This document shows positions 35,830 through 45,457 of a stretch of 64,000 nt of DNA, in pieces (within the stretch, counting starts at the first letter, position 1; every line of letters starts with the position of its first letter). Source of the stretch: Candidatus Pelagibacter sp. (GTDB taxonomy: Bacteria; Pseudomonadota; Alphaproteobacteria; Pelagibacterales; Pelagibacteraceae); contig JAOIVP010000001.1 of assembly GCA_028224115.1 (NCBI GenBank), positions 1 through 64,000 of the forward strand. Direction: 5' to 3'. A program made the translations under genes and the position numbers. The notes beneath the pieces are model-generated. The model saw nothing but the letters and a program-made list of their open reading frames with translations. It was not told where the DNA came from and did no database searches.

Positions 35830-37272
35830 TCAATTTTTTTTTAATCTCAAAATTATTGCAGGAAGAAAAGTTGCTACAACAAAAGATAAAAATAATAAAG
35901 ATTGAGTTATAAAAGGTGAAAATACCTCTTTAGACATCAAGCCCCCAACTAATAAACTTTTTGAAAAATCAGGAAATGGAAATAAAAGAAAACCACCAAC
36001 TAATCCAATAATAATCGCAACATAAGCAGTTCTTTCGTTAACATCTTTATTATAAAAACTATAAAAAACTGTGTAAACAAAAGCACAACAAAATAAGTCA
36101 GCCAATAAGAATAAATATAAAATATCAAAACCTTTTGATGCAATAAAGAATGAAACTAAGGATATTATAATAATGAAATATTTTGAAAGTTTTAAATAAT
36201 CAGTTTTCTTATTTAGATTAAACGTAGCTTTTCCATCGACAACAAAAAGACTTGAAATTGCATTAACCAGAGTGTCCACCGTTGATATGGTTAGCGCCAG
36301 TCCAAGTGTGATTATTAGCAGTGATAAGGTTTGTGTTTGTTCTTTTAATAATAAAGTAAAAAAACCTAAGTCAGCTCTTTGACTAGGATCAATAGAAAAA
36401 GATACCATTCCAGTAAATCCCATAAAAAAGACTATTGGAATAATTATAAAAAAAGAAATTATTAAACTTTGTTTAAGAGTTTTATAATTTTTTGCAGCAT
36501 AAACTCTTTGCCAATTTCCTTGATGAAATAAATTAGTAGCTGCTACTGCAATAAAAAAAGTTAATCCCGCTGTATAACTTGGGATATAAGAACTACTTAA
36601 TAATTGTGGATTTTTATGTTTAATATATTCAAATGAAAAAGCATTTCCTGTGTAAGATAAAATATAAGAGATTGAAATCAGTAAAAGAATACCAATAACG
36701 ATCATTTGAATATTATCTGTAAAAATCGATGCTCTTAATCCTCCATACAACGTATAAGTAAGTGTTGCTAACAAAACTATTAATGCAGTTACCCATAATT
36801 CTGTACCAGATATATAATTTATCAATACTGCAACTGCAGTCACTTCAGCACATAAAAATATGAACATATAAAATATGGTCATGAATAAAATTAGTTTAAA
36901 TAAACTCTTTCCAAATTTTTTTCTCATAAATTCGATCAATGATGATCCTTTTGGAAATTCTGTTCTAATTTTTCTTCCTAAATAAATTAAAAAAATCATT
37001 GGAAAAGCTGTGCCTAACGCATATCCAATCACAGCACCTATTCCACCCCATGTAGCAGCAGCTGCAGGGCCAAACAAAATCCAAGCTCCCAACGCAGACG
37101 CAACAAGACTTGTTGTTAATGAAAACAATCCTATGTTTCTATTAGCTGTAAGATAATTGTTTATACCTTTAAATTTATTTGAATGATAAAGGCCTAACAC
37201 TGTAAATATTAAGCTTATAATGATTACTAATGATAACGATGTTGATTGACTTATTAAGTATGTTTTATCCAT
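35830..37272 (-). CDS. thiV: ThiV-type sodium:solute symporter for a thiamine precursor
   Basis: 480 residues with 13 helices of the SSS family; ASALGAWILFGPAAAATWGGIGAVIGYALGTAFP near residue 58 and GLALTISTVDTLVNAISSLF near residue 325 fit the sodium-binding core. The transcript begins with a TPP riboswitch, so the substrate is most likely the pyrimidine moiety HMP, as proposed for ThiV in SAR11, which cannot make HMP. The start overlaps the riboswitch output. Confidence 0.9.
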   Translation of the reverse strand: MDKTYLISQSTSLSLVIIISLIFTVLGLYHSNKFKGINNYLTANRNIGLFSLTTSLVASALGAWILFGPAAAATWGGIGAVIGYALGTAFPMIFLIYLGRKIRTEFPKGSSLIEFMRKKFGKSLFKLILFMTIFYMFIFLCAEVTAVAVLINYISGTELWVTALIVLLATLTYTLYGGLRASIFTDNIQMIVIGILLLISISYILSYTGNAFSFEYIKHKNPQLLSSSYIPSYTAGLTFFIAVAATNLFHQGNWQRVYAAKNYKTLKQSLIISFFIIIPIVFFMGFTGMVSFSIDPSQRADLGFFTLLLKEQTQTLSLLIITLGLALTISTVDTLVNAISSLFVVDGKATFNLNKKTDYLKLSKYFIIIISLVSFFIASKGFDILYLFLLADLFCCAFVYTVFYSFYNKDVNERTAYVAIIIGLVGGFLLFPFPDFSKSLLVGGLMSKEVFSPFITQSLLFLSFVVATFLPAIILRLKKN

Positions 37273-37273
37273 T

Positions 37274-37342
37274 GTTCTCCCTTTCTGAATTACCGGACAG
37301 GTTCTTAGGGTTTAATCTCAGTCTGTTAAGACACCCCTTTAA
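37274..37342 (-). ncRNA. TPP (thi-box) riboswitch
   Basis: Minus-strand RNA contains AGGGGTGTC, then ACTGAGATTAAACCC, then AAGAACCTGTCCGGTAATTC and AAAGGGAG. These are the conserved thi-box segments in order (GGGGTG, CTGAGA, ACCCTA-GAACCTG and the closing AAGGGA). The final GGGAG is also the ribosome site of thiV, 6 bases before ATG, so TPP binding would block translation. Confidence 0.95.
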
Positions 37343-37400
37343 TTAAATATATATTTAATTTAGATTTTTTATACTAATAAATTGAGATATATTAATAATT

Positions 37401-38429
37401 ATGAATTACAAAGCATCCCCTAAAAGATACTCTGGTATGAAGTACAGAAGATGTGGAAAGAGTGGAGTAGATTTACCTTTAATAAGCCTTGGTCTTTGGC
37501 ATAATTTTGGTGGAAGACAACTTAATTCTGAAGCAAAGAAAATGTTATTTTATTCTTTTGATTCAGGAATTACTCATTTCGATTTAGCAAACAATTACGG
37601 ACCTCCAGCGGGAAGTGCTGAAGCTAATTTTGGAAAAATTTTAAGTAAAGAATTTAAAAGATATAGAGATGAATTAATTATTTCATCAAAAGCAGGCTAT
37701 GATATGTGGGAAGGACCTTATGGAGAATGGGGTTCTAAAAAATATATCATTGCTAGTTGTGATCAGAGTTTAAAAAGAATGGGACTAGATTATGTGGATA
37801 TATTTTATTCTCATAGATTTGATCCGAATACACCATTGGAAGAAACAGCTGATGCATTAGAGCTAATTTATAAATCAGGTAAAGCTTTATATATTGGTAT
37901 TTCTTCTTATTCTTCAAAGAAAACTATTGAGATGTTTAATATTTTAAAGAAAAGGAATATTAAAATATTTATCCATCAACCTTCTTACTCTTTAATAAAC
38001 AGATGGTTTGAAAAGGATTTAGATAAAAATTTAATTAAACTAGGAATTGGAACTATTGCATTCTCTCCATTAGCGCAAGGCATGTTGTCAGATAAATATT
38101 TAAAAGGAATACCGAAAGCATCCAGAGCAAGTGATCCAAAATCTGCGTTAGACAAAGAATTTATTACTAAAAGAAATATAAAAATAATTTCAGATTTAAA
38201 TCAAATTGCAAAAAAAAGAGGTCAAACGTTATCTCAAATGGCTTTGGCTTGGGTACTCAATAATAAAGCGGTCACTACCGCTTTGATTGGAGTGAGCAGT
38301 GTTAGACAAATTAAAGAAAATATTGAAAGTTTAGAAAACTTAAACTTTTCTAAATCAGAGCTTCAGGAAATAGACAAAAAAGCAAAAGAAGGAAATATTA
38401 ATAAGTGGGCAAAATCTAGCTCTTATTAA
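37401..38429 (+). CDS. yghZ: aldo-keto reductase, YghZ type
   Basis: 342 residues. The AKR tetrad is visible: Asp and Tyr in HFDLANNYGPPAGSAE, Lys in ISSKAGYDMWEGPYGEWGSKK and His in YVDIFYSHRFD. The PGPYGEWG-like phrase is specific to the YghZ group, NADPH-linked L-glyceraldehyde-3-phosphate reductases that detoxify methylglyoxal-type aldehydes. It is divergent from thiV. Confidence 0.93.
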   Translation: MNYKASPKRYSGMKYRRCGKSGVDLPLISLGLWHNFGGRQLNSEAKKMLFYSFDSGITHFDLANNYGPPAGSAEANFGKILSKEFKRYRDELIISSKAGYDMWEGPYGEWGSKKYIIASCDQSLKRMGLDYVDIFYSHRFDPNTPLEETADALELIYKSGKALYIGISSYSSKKTIEMFNILKKRNIKIFIHQPSYSLINRWFEKDLDKNLIKLGIGTIAFSPLAQGMLSDKYLKGIPKASRASDPKSALDKEFITKRNIKIISDLNQIAKKRGQTLSQMALAWVLNNKAVTTALIGVSSVRQIKENIESLENLNFSKSELQEIDKKAKEGNINKWAKSSSY

Positions 38430-38515
38430 AAGAAGTGTTTTTCAATTAAATAATAAAGAGTAAATATTATTAAAGAAGAACAAATAATAATAAAAACTCT
38501 CTCTTGATTGCTCAT
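38426..38515 (-). CDS. 29-residue single-span membrane protein
   Basis: The ATG overlaps the stop of the 38515-38808 gene (TAATG), and the frame runs MSNQERVFIIICSSLIIF to YLIEKHFF, a single hydrophobic helix. Its end overlaps yghZ by 4 bp. Coupling makes it plausible, but the length is short. Confidence 0.4.
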   Translation of the reverse strand: MSNQERVFIIICSSLIIFTLYYLIEKHFF

Positions 38516-38808
38516 TATTGCTGACTTTTATGATTCATTATCTCAATCATACATTGGGTTGCATACTCACGCCATTCAGATGAGTTTTTGGTTTTAAGGC
38601 TATTTAAATGATCTCGATTACTTTTAATGTCATCTTGATGTTTTAATTTATCTGCACCATTCAGGTTTGCTTCCATACTAGATAAATTTGTCTCCATCGC
38701 TTTTATCCACTCTTTTCCGAGTTCAACACATTTTTGATCGTCTTTTTCATCACAAATTTGTTTAAAAAAATTGAAAATTACATCATCAGTCTTGATGGCA
38801 GTATTCAT
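38515..38808 (-). CDS. small helical protein of unknown function
   Basis: 97 residues, charged and mostly helical, with three cysteines (FKQICDEK, DDQKCVEL and ATQCMIEI) spaced along the chain. No signal peptide. It is 2 bp after the pentapeptide-repeat gene. No family recognised. Confidence 0.6.
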   Translation of the reverse strand: MNTAIKTDDVIFNFFKQICDEKDDQKCVELGKEWIKAMETNLSSMEANLNGADKLKHQDDIKSNRDHLNSLKTKNSSEWREYATQCMIEIMNHKSQQ

Positions 38809-38810
38809 AC

Positions 38811-39320
38811 TTACTTATTGCAAATACCGATAGATCCTGAACCACAAGTTTCACCACCAGTCCAAGTCGCACCAATCAAGTTAGCGCCATCAAAATTAGC
38901 ATTAGTAATATTTGATGAAGTAAAGTTTGCTTCCATTAAATTTGAATTTTGAAAATTTGCTTCTATTAATGTTGCTCCCATAAAATCAACTCTAGTAAGA
39001 TTAGATCCTGAAAAATTAGTTTTTTCAAAATTTGCTCCAATTGAGACTGTTTCATATAAATTTGCTCTCACAAAAGTAGACTCAGGAAAAGTTCCAAATG
39101 ATAAATTTGAATTCATCATAATACTTTTATCGAAGTTCACTTGTATGAAACTCGCAAATGAAAGATTTGAATTTGGAAGATAACTACCTTGTAAATCTTG
39201 TGCATCTGAAAATCTACAATTTGAGTAATCTACTCCATCAGTCAAAGGATCATCACAAGCTGCATTAGAATTTGTAAAAAATAACAAGCTAAATAAAGTA
39301 AGTAGGATTATTTTTTTCAT
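38811..39320 (-). CDS. secreted pentapeptide-repeat protein
   Basis: Start placed at MKKIILLTLFSLLFFTNSNA (39320), a signal peptide; the longer frame adds five residues. About 20 A(N/D)LXX-type pentapeptides follow (NLSFA, ANLYE, ANFEK, SNLTR, ANFQN, SNLME, ANFTS, ANFDG, ANLIG), forming a right-handed quadrilateral beta-helix. Cysteines in CDD, NCRF and ETCGSGSIGIC near the ends may make disulfides. Mature size about 150 residues. Function unknown; it is cotranscribed with a small gene. Confidence 0.85.
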   Translation of the reverse strand: MKKIILLTLFSLLFFTNSNAACDDPLTDGVDYSNCRFSDAQDLQGSYLPNSNLSFASFIQVNFDKSIMMNSNLSFGTFPESTFVRANLYETVSIGANFEKTNFSGSNLTRVDFMGATLIEANFQNSNLMEANFTSSNITNANFDGANLIGATWTGGETCGSGSIGICNK

Positions 39321-39405
39321 GTACAATGTTAGCAAGAAAAATATGTCAAAACAATGATTGAAAATTTGAATTTTTTTATAATTAGCTCTAAAAATTCAAT
39401 GATGT

Positions 39406-39993
39406 TTAATCTTTAAATAAATTTTCTATTTGCGATTCAGCATCTTTAATTGATTTATCATAATCTAGTGCCATTTGATCAGCACTAATTATATCTACTT
39501 TTTCAATACCAAAAAAATTTAACATATATTTTAACCACGGTGTTAAAAAATCCTCTGAACTGTTTAATTTAGTTCCTCCTGAAGTAATAACTAAATATGC
39601 TTGTTTGTTTTGAAGCAAACCTTCTCTTCTACCATTGGGCTTGAACCTGAACGTTTCTCCAATTCTCGCTGCTAAGTCACACCATGCTTTAAGAGTTGCT
39701 GGAGGTCCATGATTATAAATTGGAGCTGAAATTATGATAACATCACTCTCTTTTAATTCTTTAACAAGGATGTCTGACAATTTAAACATTTTTTTATGAT
39801 CTTCAGTTTGATCTTTTTCCTCAATCTTCATTCCAGACTCTGTCAATCCACTTACAAAAAGCATTTCATCATCTAAATCTCTATAGATAACCTCATCTCC
39901 AGGTTTTTTAATTTTATCTAAAACCATTTTGGCTAATGCTCTTGATGTAGAACCTTTTTTTCTAGCACTTGAATCTATTTGATAAATTTTCAT
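39406..39993 (-). CDS. flavodoxin-fold NAD(P)H oxidoreductase (azoreductase/FMN reductase family)
   Basis: 195 residues. MKIYQIDSSARKKGSTSRALAK is the FMN-phosphate loop, and ISAPIYNHGPPATLKAWCDLAARIGETFRF is the flavin/dimer motif of AzoR-type enzymes. YLVITSGGTKLNSSEDFLTPWLKYMLNFFGI follows as in the family. It would reduce quinones or azo compounds as a defence against oxidants. It lies 8 bp after ccdA. Confidence 0.88.
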   Translation of the reverse strand: MKIYQIDSSARKKGSTSRALAKMVLDKIKKPGDEVIYRDLDDEMLFVSGLTESGMKIEEKDQTEDHKKMFKLSDILVKELKESDVIIISAPIYNHGPPATLKAWCDLAARIGETFRFKPNGRREGLLQNKQAYLVITSGGTKLNSSEDFLTPWLKYMLNFFGIEKVDIISADQMALDYDKSIKDAESQIENLFKD

Positions 39994-40001
39994 TAATACT
40001 T

Positions 40002-40709
40002 TTAACCGAAATTTTGCATAAAAGGAAAAATTTTAATTATGTAAAATCCAATTGCCTGTAATTGGTTCGTCAAAATCAAAATACCAGTTATTAAAAGAAT
40101 GACTCCACCTATTTTAGATATAATATTTATATTCTTCTTAAAATTCTTTGAAAATAATAAAAATTTTTGAATTAGATAACCTGAAAGAACAAAAGGTATA
40201 GCTAAACCTAAGGAGTAGAAACTTAATAATAATATTGCTCTAGATAATGTTTCTTCAATAGATGCTAGTGCTAAAATTGAACCTAAAATTGGTCCAATAC
40301 ATGGAGTCCATCCAAAACCAAAAGCAAGACCTATTATGTAAGGAAATAGAATATTTCTTGATTTTCTTGCATCAAATCTTTTTTCATAATTTAGATAAGG
40401 AATATTTATTACACCTATTAATTGAAGTGAAAAAATGATTATAATTATACCCGCAATTATTCTTAAAATTTCTGAATTTTGCAAAAGTGTTTGACCTAAA
40501 AAAGAAGCAGAAGCTCCCAAAATAATAAATACTGTAGAAAAACCAAAACAAAATAAAATTAAAGGCAAAATATTTATTCTTTTTGATTTTAAAATTTCTT
40601 GCAATGATTGACCAGAAATAAAGGAAACGTATCCAGGTATCAAAGGTAAAACACAAGGTGATAGAAAACTAATAAGGCCAGCTCCAAAAGCTATCAACAA
40701 TTCAATCAT
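40002..40709 (-). CDS. ccdA: CcdA/DsbD-beta thiol:disulfide membrane transporter
   Basis: 235 residues with six helices. The redox Cys pair lies in FLSPCVLPLIPGYVSF (residue 18) and FGFGWTPCIGPILG (residue 137). CcdA moves electrons from cytoplasmic thioredoxin to periplasmic thiol proteins for cytochrome c maturation; a periplasmic thioredoxin-like protein (35460-35828) could be a partner. It abuts the ppc stop. Confidence 0.94.
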   Translation of the reverse strand: MIELLIAFGAGLISFLSPCVLPLIPGYVSFISGQSLQEILKSKRINILPLILFCFGFSTVFIILGASASFLGQTLLQNSEILRIIAGIIIIIFSLQLIGVINIPYLNYEKRFDARKSRNILFPYIIGLAFGFGWTPCIGPILGSILALASIEETLSRAILLLSFYSLGLAIPFVLSGYLIQKFLLFSKNFKKNINIISKIGGVILLITGILILTNQLQAIGFYIIKIFPFMQNFG

Positions 40710-43400
40710 CTAACCTGTGTTTTTCATAGCTGCAGATATTCCTGCTATTGATGTCATTAACGCATCATTAAGAAATTTTTTATCTTGTTTTTTATATTTT
40801 CTATTATTAATTTTATTCATAATATTGGCCTGCAATATATTTAACATTTCTGTATAATTATTTCTTATAAATAGTGCTTTTCTGAATTCTTTTCTTTCTT
40901 TAATAACCTCTTTAGGAGTAATTTTATTGTGCAATTTGACCAATGCATCAAATTGAAACCTTAATTTTTTACCAATCCTTTTAAGGGCATTATCAGCTAA
41001 ATTATTTTCATAGATAATTGAAATTTCTGGGTCTACCTTTGAAATTACCATATCCAATATATCCATTGTTGACACAAAATAAGGCCAATTCTTCTCCATA
41101 TCAGTTAATGTTTTTGAATACTTTTTAATCGATCCATACCTTAATGCTTCTGTGGTTCCAAGCCAAGCTGGCAACATCAATCTAATTTGAGTCCATGCAA
41201 AAACCCAAGGTATAGCTCTTAGGCTTTGAATGTTATCAGTATTTTTTCTTTTTGTAGGTCTTGATCCAATCGCAAGTTTACCTAACGATTTATGTGGTGT
41301 GACTGTTTTGAAATATCTAATAAAATCTTCACTTTGATTAAGATTTTTTCTGTAAGCTGATGTGGAAATTTCAGACATCTTCTCAATTAAATTTCTCCAA
41401 TTATTTTTAGACCTTGGTGGTGGATTTAAAGAAGCATCCATCACAGACCCTATATAACTGCAGAGATTATATTCTGCCAAGGGTTTGTACCCATATTTTT
41501 GTTGAATAACTTCTCCTTGATCAGTAATTCTAATTTTTCCATTAACAGTATTAGATGGTTGCGATTTTAATGTTGCCTGAATTGGACCACCTCCTCTTCC
41601 TGCAGAACCGCCTCTGCCATGAAAAAATACTAAATCTATCTTATATTTTTTTGCAAGATCTCTAAGTTCTTCTTGAAGTTTATATTGATGCCAACTTGCA
41701 GCCAATTTTCCAGCATCTTTGCTTGAGTCTGAATAACCAATCATTACTTCTTGCTGGTTTTTTATAAGTTTTCTATACCAAGGTAATTTAAAAAGGTTTT
41801 CCATTACACTTTTAGCATTTTTTAAATCATCTAAAGTTTCAAAAAGAGGGACAACTCTTAATAATTCTTTAGTTTGTGCTTGTTTTTGTAAAAAATATAC
41901 TGCCAAAATATCTGAAGTTTTAGAGGTCATTGATATCACATAAGCACCAAGACATTGGGCTGGTTCTTTTGATATTTGTTTAAAAGTATCCCAAACTTCT
42001 TTATTTTCTTTATTTCTAATAATTAATTTATCTAAAAAAAATTTTTTTTGTTTGATCAAATTATTAAAAAGACTAATTTTTTTTTGTTCATTTAAATTAG
42101 AAAAATTAATTTTAAACTTTTTTTTTAGAATTTCGTTTAATAATTGTTCGTGTCTAGATGACTCTTGTCTAATATCTAGTCTTGCTAAATTAATACCAAA
42201 ACATCTAACTCTTCTAATTAAATCTAATAAATCTGAGTTAGCTATATGTTGAGAGTTATTGGAGTTTAATGACTCCCTTATATCTCTAAGCGGTTTTAAA
42301 ATTTCATTCTTATCTTGTAATAATTTATCTTCTTTAAGGGGTTCATGGTTATTTAAATGATTTTCAATTATTTGATATGTGGACCTAATTTTATCTCTAA
42401 TTGGTCTTAAATATACTCTGTAAGGCTCAAAAGTTTTACCAGTAATTTTTTTTATTTTAGAAGAACATTCTTTCATAGATAGATCTTGAATTAGTTTAGT
42501 TAATTCTTTTTCATATAATTTTGCAGCTTGCCATCTAGAAAAAAGAATTACTTTTTTAGTTACTTGAGCTGTAACGTTTGGATTCCCATCTCTATCTCCA
42601 CCCATCCATGATCCAAATTGAATAGGATTAAAATCTCTTGGTAAATCTTTGTTTAAATTTTTTCTAAAAATATCATTTAATCTTTTATAAACTTTTGGAA
42701 TTGTGTCCCATAAACTATCCTCAATAACAGCCAATCCCCATCTCGCTTCATCTAATGGTGAGGGTTTTGATCTTTTAAGCTCATCTGTTTTCCATATTAT
42801 TGTAATTTCTGTGTAAAGTTTTCTATCTATCTCAACAACCTTTGAAGGATATTTTTTATACAAATGCCTTTGTTCCATTAGATCTATTAAATTGGCATAT
42901 TTTTGAATTAAAGTTCTTCTTTTTACTTCAGTTGGATGAGCGGTGAGAACAATCCCAATATCAAGGTTTTTAGCTTGTTCATATATTTTAGAATTAGAAA
43001 TACTCTTATTCTTAAATAGCCCCTCAATAATATCTTCGATAAATAAATTTTGATTTTTATTTTTAAAATAAGGATTGTTATGCTCGTTAAGTTTTCTGGA
43101 TGCATCCAGGGACTCAGCTAAATTCATCAAATTCAAAATATGCAAAAAAGCTCTTGTAATTTTGAATGTTAATTCTGGTGAAAGTTTTTTAATTTCTTTT
43201 GAGATTTTTAAAAATACTTTACTTTTTTGTTTATCCAGTAATGTGTTTTTAGATAGCAGCCTAAGTCTTTCTACTATTTTAAAAAAAGCCTCTCCTTCTT
43301 GATCTTTTATTACTTTGCCAAGGAATGTGCCTAAAAATCTAATATCTTCTCGTAAAAGCTTAGTTGGAATTCGTTCGTAATAAAGATCTCTTTTTTTCAT
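40710..43400 (-). CDS. ppc: phosphoenolpyruvate carboxylase
   Basis: Fixes bicarbonate on PEP to make oxaloacetate, the main anaplerotic step. 896 residues. LTAHPTEVKRRTLIQKY (residue 153) carries the catalytic His. VMIGYSDSSKDAGKLAASWH (residue 552) and FFHGRGGSAGRGGGPIQATLKSQP (residue 592) are the active-site loops, and the C-terminus ends GISAAMKNTG as expected. Its start overlaps the end of the SMP-30 gene by 41 bp, an unusually long overlap. Confidence 0.97.
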   Translation of the reverse strand: MKKRDLYYERIPTKLLREDIRFLGTFLGKVIKDQEGEAFFKIVERLRLLSKNTLLDKQKSKVFLKISKEIKKLSPELTFKITRAFLHILNLMNLAESLDASRKLNEHNNPYFKNKNQNLFIEDIIEGLFKNKSISNSKIYEQAKNLDIGIVLTAHPTEVKRRTLIQKYANLIDLMEQRHLYKKYPSKVVEIDRKLYTEITIIWKTDELKRSKPSPLDEARWGLAVIEDSLWDTIPKVYKRLNDIFRKNLNKDLPRDFNPIQFGSWMGGDRDGNPNVTAQVTKKVILFSRWQAAKLYEKELTKLIQDLSMKECSSKIKKITGKTFEPYRVYLRPIRDKIRSTYQIIENHLNNHEPLKEDKLLQDKNEILKPLRDIRESLNSNNSQHIANSDLLDLIRRVRCFGINLARLDIRQESSRHEQLLNEILKKKFKINFSNLNEQKKISLFNNLIKQKKFFLDKLIIRNKENKEVWDTFKQISKEPAQCLGAYVISMTSKTSDILAVYFLQKQAQTKELLRVVPLFETLDDLKNAKSVMENLFKLPWYRKLIKNQQEVMIGYSDSSKDAGKLAASWHQYKLQEELRDLAKKYKIDLVFFHGRGGSAGRGGGPIQATLKSQPSNTVNGKIRITDQGEVIQQKYGYKPLAEYNLCSYIGSVMDASLNPPPRSKNNWRNLIEKMSEISTSAYRKNLNQSEDFIRYFKTVTPHKSLGKLAIGSRPTKRKNTDNIQSLRAIPWVFAWTQIRLMLPAWLGTTEALRYGSIKKYSKTLTDMEKNWPYFVSTMDILDMVISKVDPEISIIYENNLADNALKRIGKKLRFQFDALVKLHNKITPKEVIKERKEFRKALFIRNNYTEMLNILQANIMNKINNRKYKKQDKKFLNDALMTSIAGISAAMKNTG

Positions 43401-44286
43401 TAATTACTGTAAATTTTTTTTGTAAAAATCCTTTCGTGTTAGTTTTTACACTAAAAAGAAATCCTGAGTATCTATATTTTAACAAATCTGCTTTGTTCAT
43501 ACCTTTGGTTGCTGTAGTAATAAAAATTTCACTATTATTATGACCACCAAATGTACAATTAGTAACATTTTTTGCAGGTAAACTTATTTTATGAATTAAT
43601 TTAGCATTTTTATTGAATACCGACACACATGCTCCATGAAAATGTGCAACCCAGAGATTTTTATTAATATCTAATGTCATACCATCTGGTGACCCATCTT
43701 TTTGTGAAAATTTTTTAAAAATTTTTTTTCTTACAATATTGTTTTTTTTATTAATCTTTATTTTATATATAATTTTTTTGGAACTATCTGTGTGATAAAA
43801 ATTATATTCATCTATAAATGCAGGTCCATTTGTAATTCTATAATTATGATCTACTTTTATTAAATTAAGATACTTGTCTAATTTATAAAGTGACCCTTTT
43901 TCAATTTTTCTCTCTAAATTATCCATAGTACCAAACCATAAATTTCCTTTTGGATCAGTTTTACCATCATTAATTCTATTTAATTTAATATCTTTCTCTA
44001 TTGAAATACTTTTAAATATCTTTTTAGTTTTAATGTTTTGAATTCTTAATTCACCTTGAAGACCTAAAATAAATATATTGCCTTTAACATGTGCAATAAA
44101 ACCAATTTCTTTATTAACTTTATATTTTTTCTTGTTATTGTTTTTTATATTTAAAGAAAAAAAACTTTTCTTTTTAATGTCTACAAAATAAATTGAATTA
44201 TGTTCCTTAACCCAAAGAGTTCCTTCTCCAAGTTTGCATTTTAATTTCCAAATTACTTTAGGTTCGGTTGTTTTAATTTTATTCAT
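43360..44286 (-). CDS. SMP-30/gluconolactonase-family lactonase
   Basis: Start chosen at 44286 (MNKIKTTEPKVIWKLKCKLGEGTLW), giving an 8 bp overlap with the preceding gene; the frame can be extended nine codons. 308 residues. The metal site includes Glu in LGEGTLW, Asn and Asp in LNRINDGKTDPKGNLWFGTMD, Asn in RITNGPAF and Asp in KDGSPDGMTLD. A sugar lactone is the expected substrate, which fits the pathway. The C-terminus (about 12 residues) overlaps ppc. Confidence 0.88.
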   Translation of the reverse strand: MNKIKTTEPKVIWKLKCKLGEGTLWVKEHNSIYFVDIKKKSFFSLNIKNNNKKKYKVNKEIGFIAHVKGNIFILGLQGELRIQNIKTKKIFKSISIEKDIKLNRINDGKTDPKGNLWFGTMDNLERKIEKGSLYKLDKYLNLIKVDHNYRITNGPAFIDEYNFYHTDSSKKIIYKIKINKKNNIVRKKIFKKFSQKDGSPDGMTLDINKNLWVAHFHGACVSVFNKNAKLIHKISLPAKNVTNCTFGGHNNSEIFITTATKGMNKADLLKYRYSGFLFSVKTNTKGFLQKKFTVINEKKRSLLRTNSN

Positions 44287-45451
44287 TAACTTCAAATTCC
44301 TTAATAAAATCAAGGTTAGGTGTAATTCCTATTCCTGGATTATCTGATATTGAGGCAAATCCATTATTTTTGCTAACTTGATCTAAGATTGAAAAATTTT
44401 CTAATGGAAGATCAGTAATAAAAATATTTTTTTCCGTTGTGTCAAACTCCAGCATTGATTTCGATGGAAATAAACCTCCAGGCATGTCAGGTTGAGCTGT
44501 TAACAAATGCAGGTTAGTTGCAATACTTATTGCAGATCCCCAAACATGGTTAACTACTGGAATAAAATTAGCTTGTGCTAATGCTGATACTTTTAAATAC
44601 TCAGTAACTCCACCCAATCCACAAACCTCTGGCTGAGCTATATCAATGCATCTTTTTTTAATTAATTCATTCCATCCGTATTTTGTAAACTCTGCTTCCC
44701 CTCCTGCAATATTTGTATTAATTTTTTGTTTCAATTCTCTGTATCCCTCATAATCTTCGGGGGCAACAGGTTCTTCAAACCAATAAATATCAAGTTCATC
44801 TAAACCTCCTCCAACATATAATGCATCATTTAAATTATATGCATGATTTGCATCTACCATTAATCTAAAATCTTTTCCAACCTCTTCTCTTACAGCTCTA
44901 ACAAGCTTAAGATCATCTATCGGACCTAATCCAACTTTCATTTTCATAGCTTTAAATTTTTTAGATTTAATTTGTTTTGCTTCTTCTTTAAATAAATCAA
45001 TTAACTCTGAGGTAGTTTTTTTTTGTAACATCATTCCATAACCATACACTGGTATTTGATCGTTACATTTTCCACCTATTAGTTGATAGAGTGGTGTATT
45101 AGTTTTTTTTCCAAGGATATCCCATAAAGCAATATCAACTCCTGACAAAGCTTGAATTGGCATTCCTTTTTGTCCGCTATCTCTTAAAAGATTATATACT
45201 TTGTGCCAGATATGCTCTTTATTTAATGGATCTTCACCTATAATTAACGGTTGGATAACTTTTTCAACAATAAACTTATTTGCTAAAGCAATGTTACCAG
45301 GTCCAAAGCACTCTCCCCAGCCTGTAATTCCTTCATCAGTTTGAACTTCTACAAGATGAGCAGTTCTAAATTTATAATATTGTTGTGAATATCCTAACTC
45401 TTTTTCTAACTCATATCTAAGTACATGACTTTTAATAGAAGTTATTTTCAC
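44279..45451 (-). CDS. mandelate racemase/muconate lactonizing-family sugar acid dehydratase
   Basis: 390 residues of the enolase superfamily. KxK is in FKAMKMKVGLGP (residue 168), the metal ligands are in DANHAY, FEEPVAPEDY and GGEAEF, and the catalytic His is in PVVNHVWGSAI near residue 300. The KxK/His set is the mandelate-racemase subgroup, which includes fuconate, galactarate and related sugar-acid dehydratases. The neighbours favour fuconate or a similar aldonate. Confidence 0.88.
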   Translation of the reverse strand: MKITSIKSHVLRYELEKELGYSQQYYKFRTAHLVEVQTDEGITGWGECFGPGNIALANKFIVEKVIQPLIIGEDPLNKEHIWHKVYNLLRDSGQKGMPIQALSGVDIALWDILGKKTNTPLYQLIGGKCNDQIPVYGYGMMLQKKTTSELIDLFKEEAKQIKSKKFKAMKMKVGLGPIDDLKLVRAVREEVGKDFRLMVDANHAYNLNDALYVGGGLDELDIYWFEEPVAPEDYEGYRELKQKINTNIAGGEAEFTKYGWNELIKKRCIDIAQPEVCGLGGVTEYLKVSALAQANFIPVVNHVWGSAISIATNLHLLTAQPDMPGGLFPSKSMLEFDTTEKNIFITDLPLENFSILDQVSKNNGFASISDNPGIGITPNLDFIKEFEVNE

Positions 45452-45457
45452 AATTTA

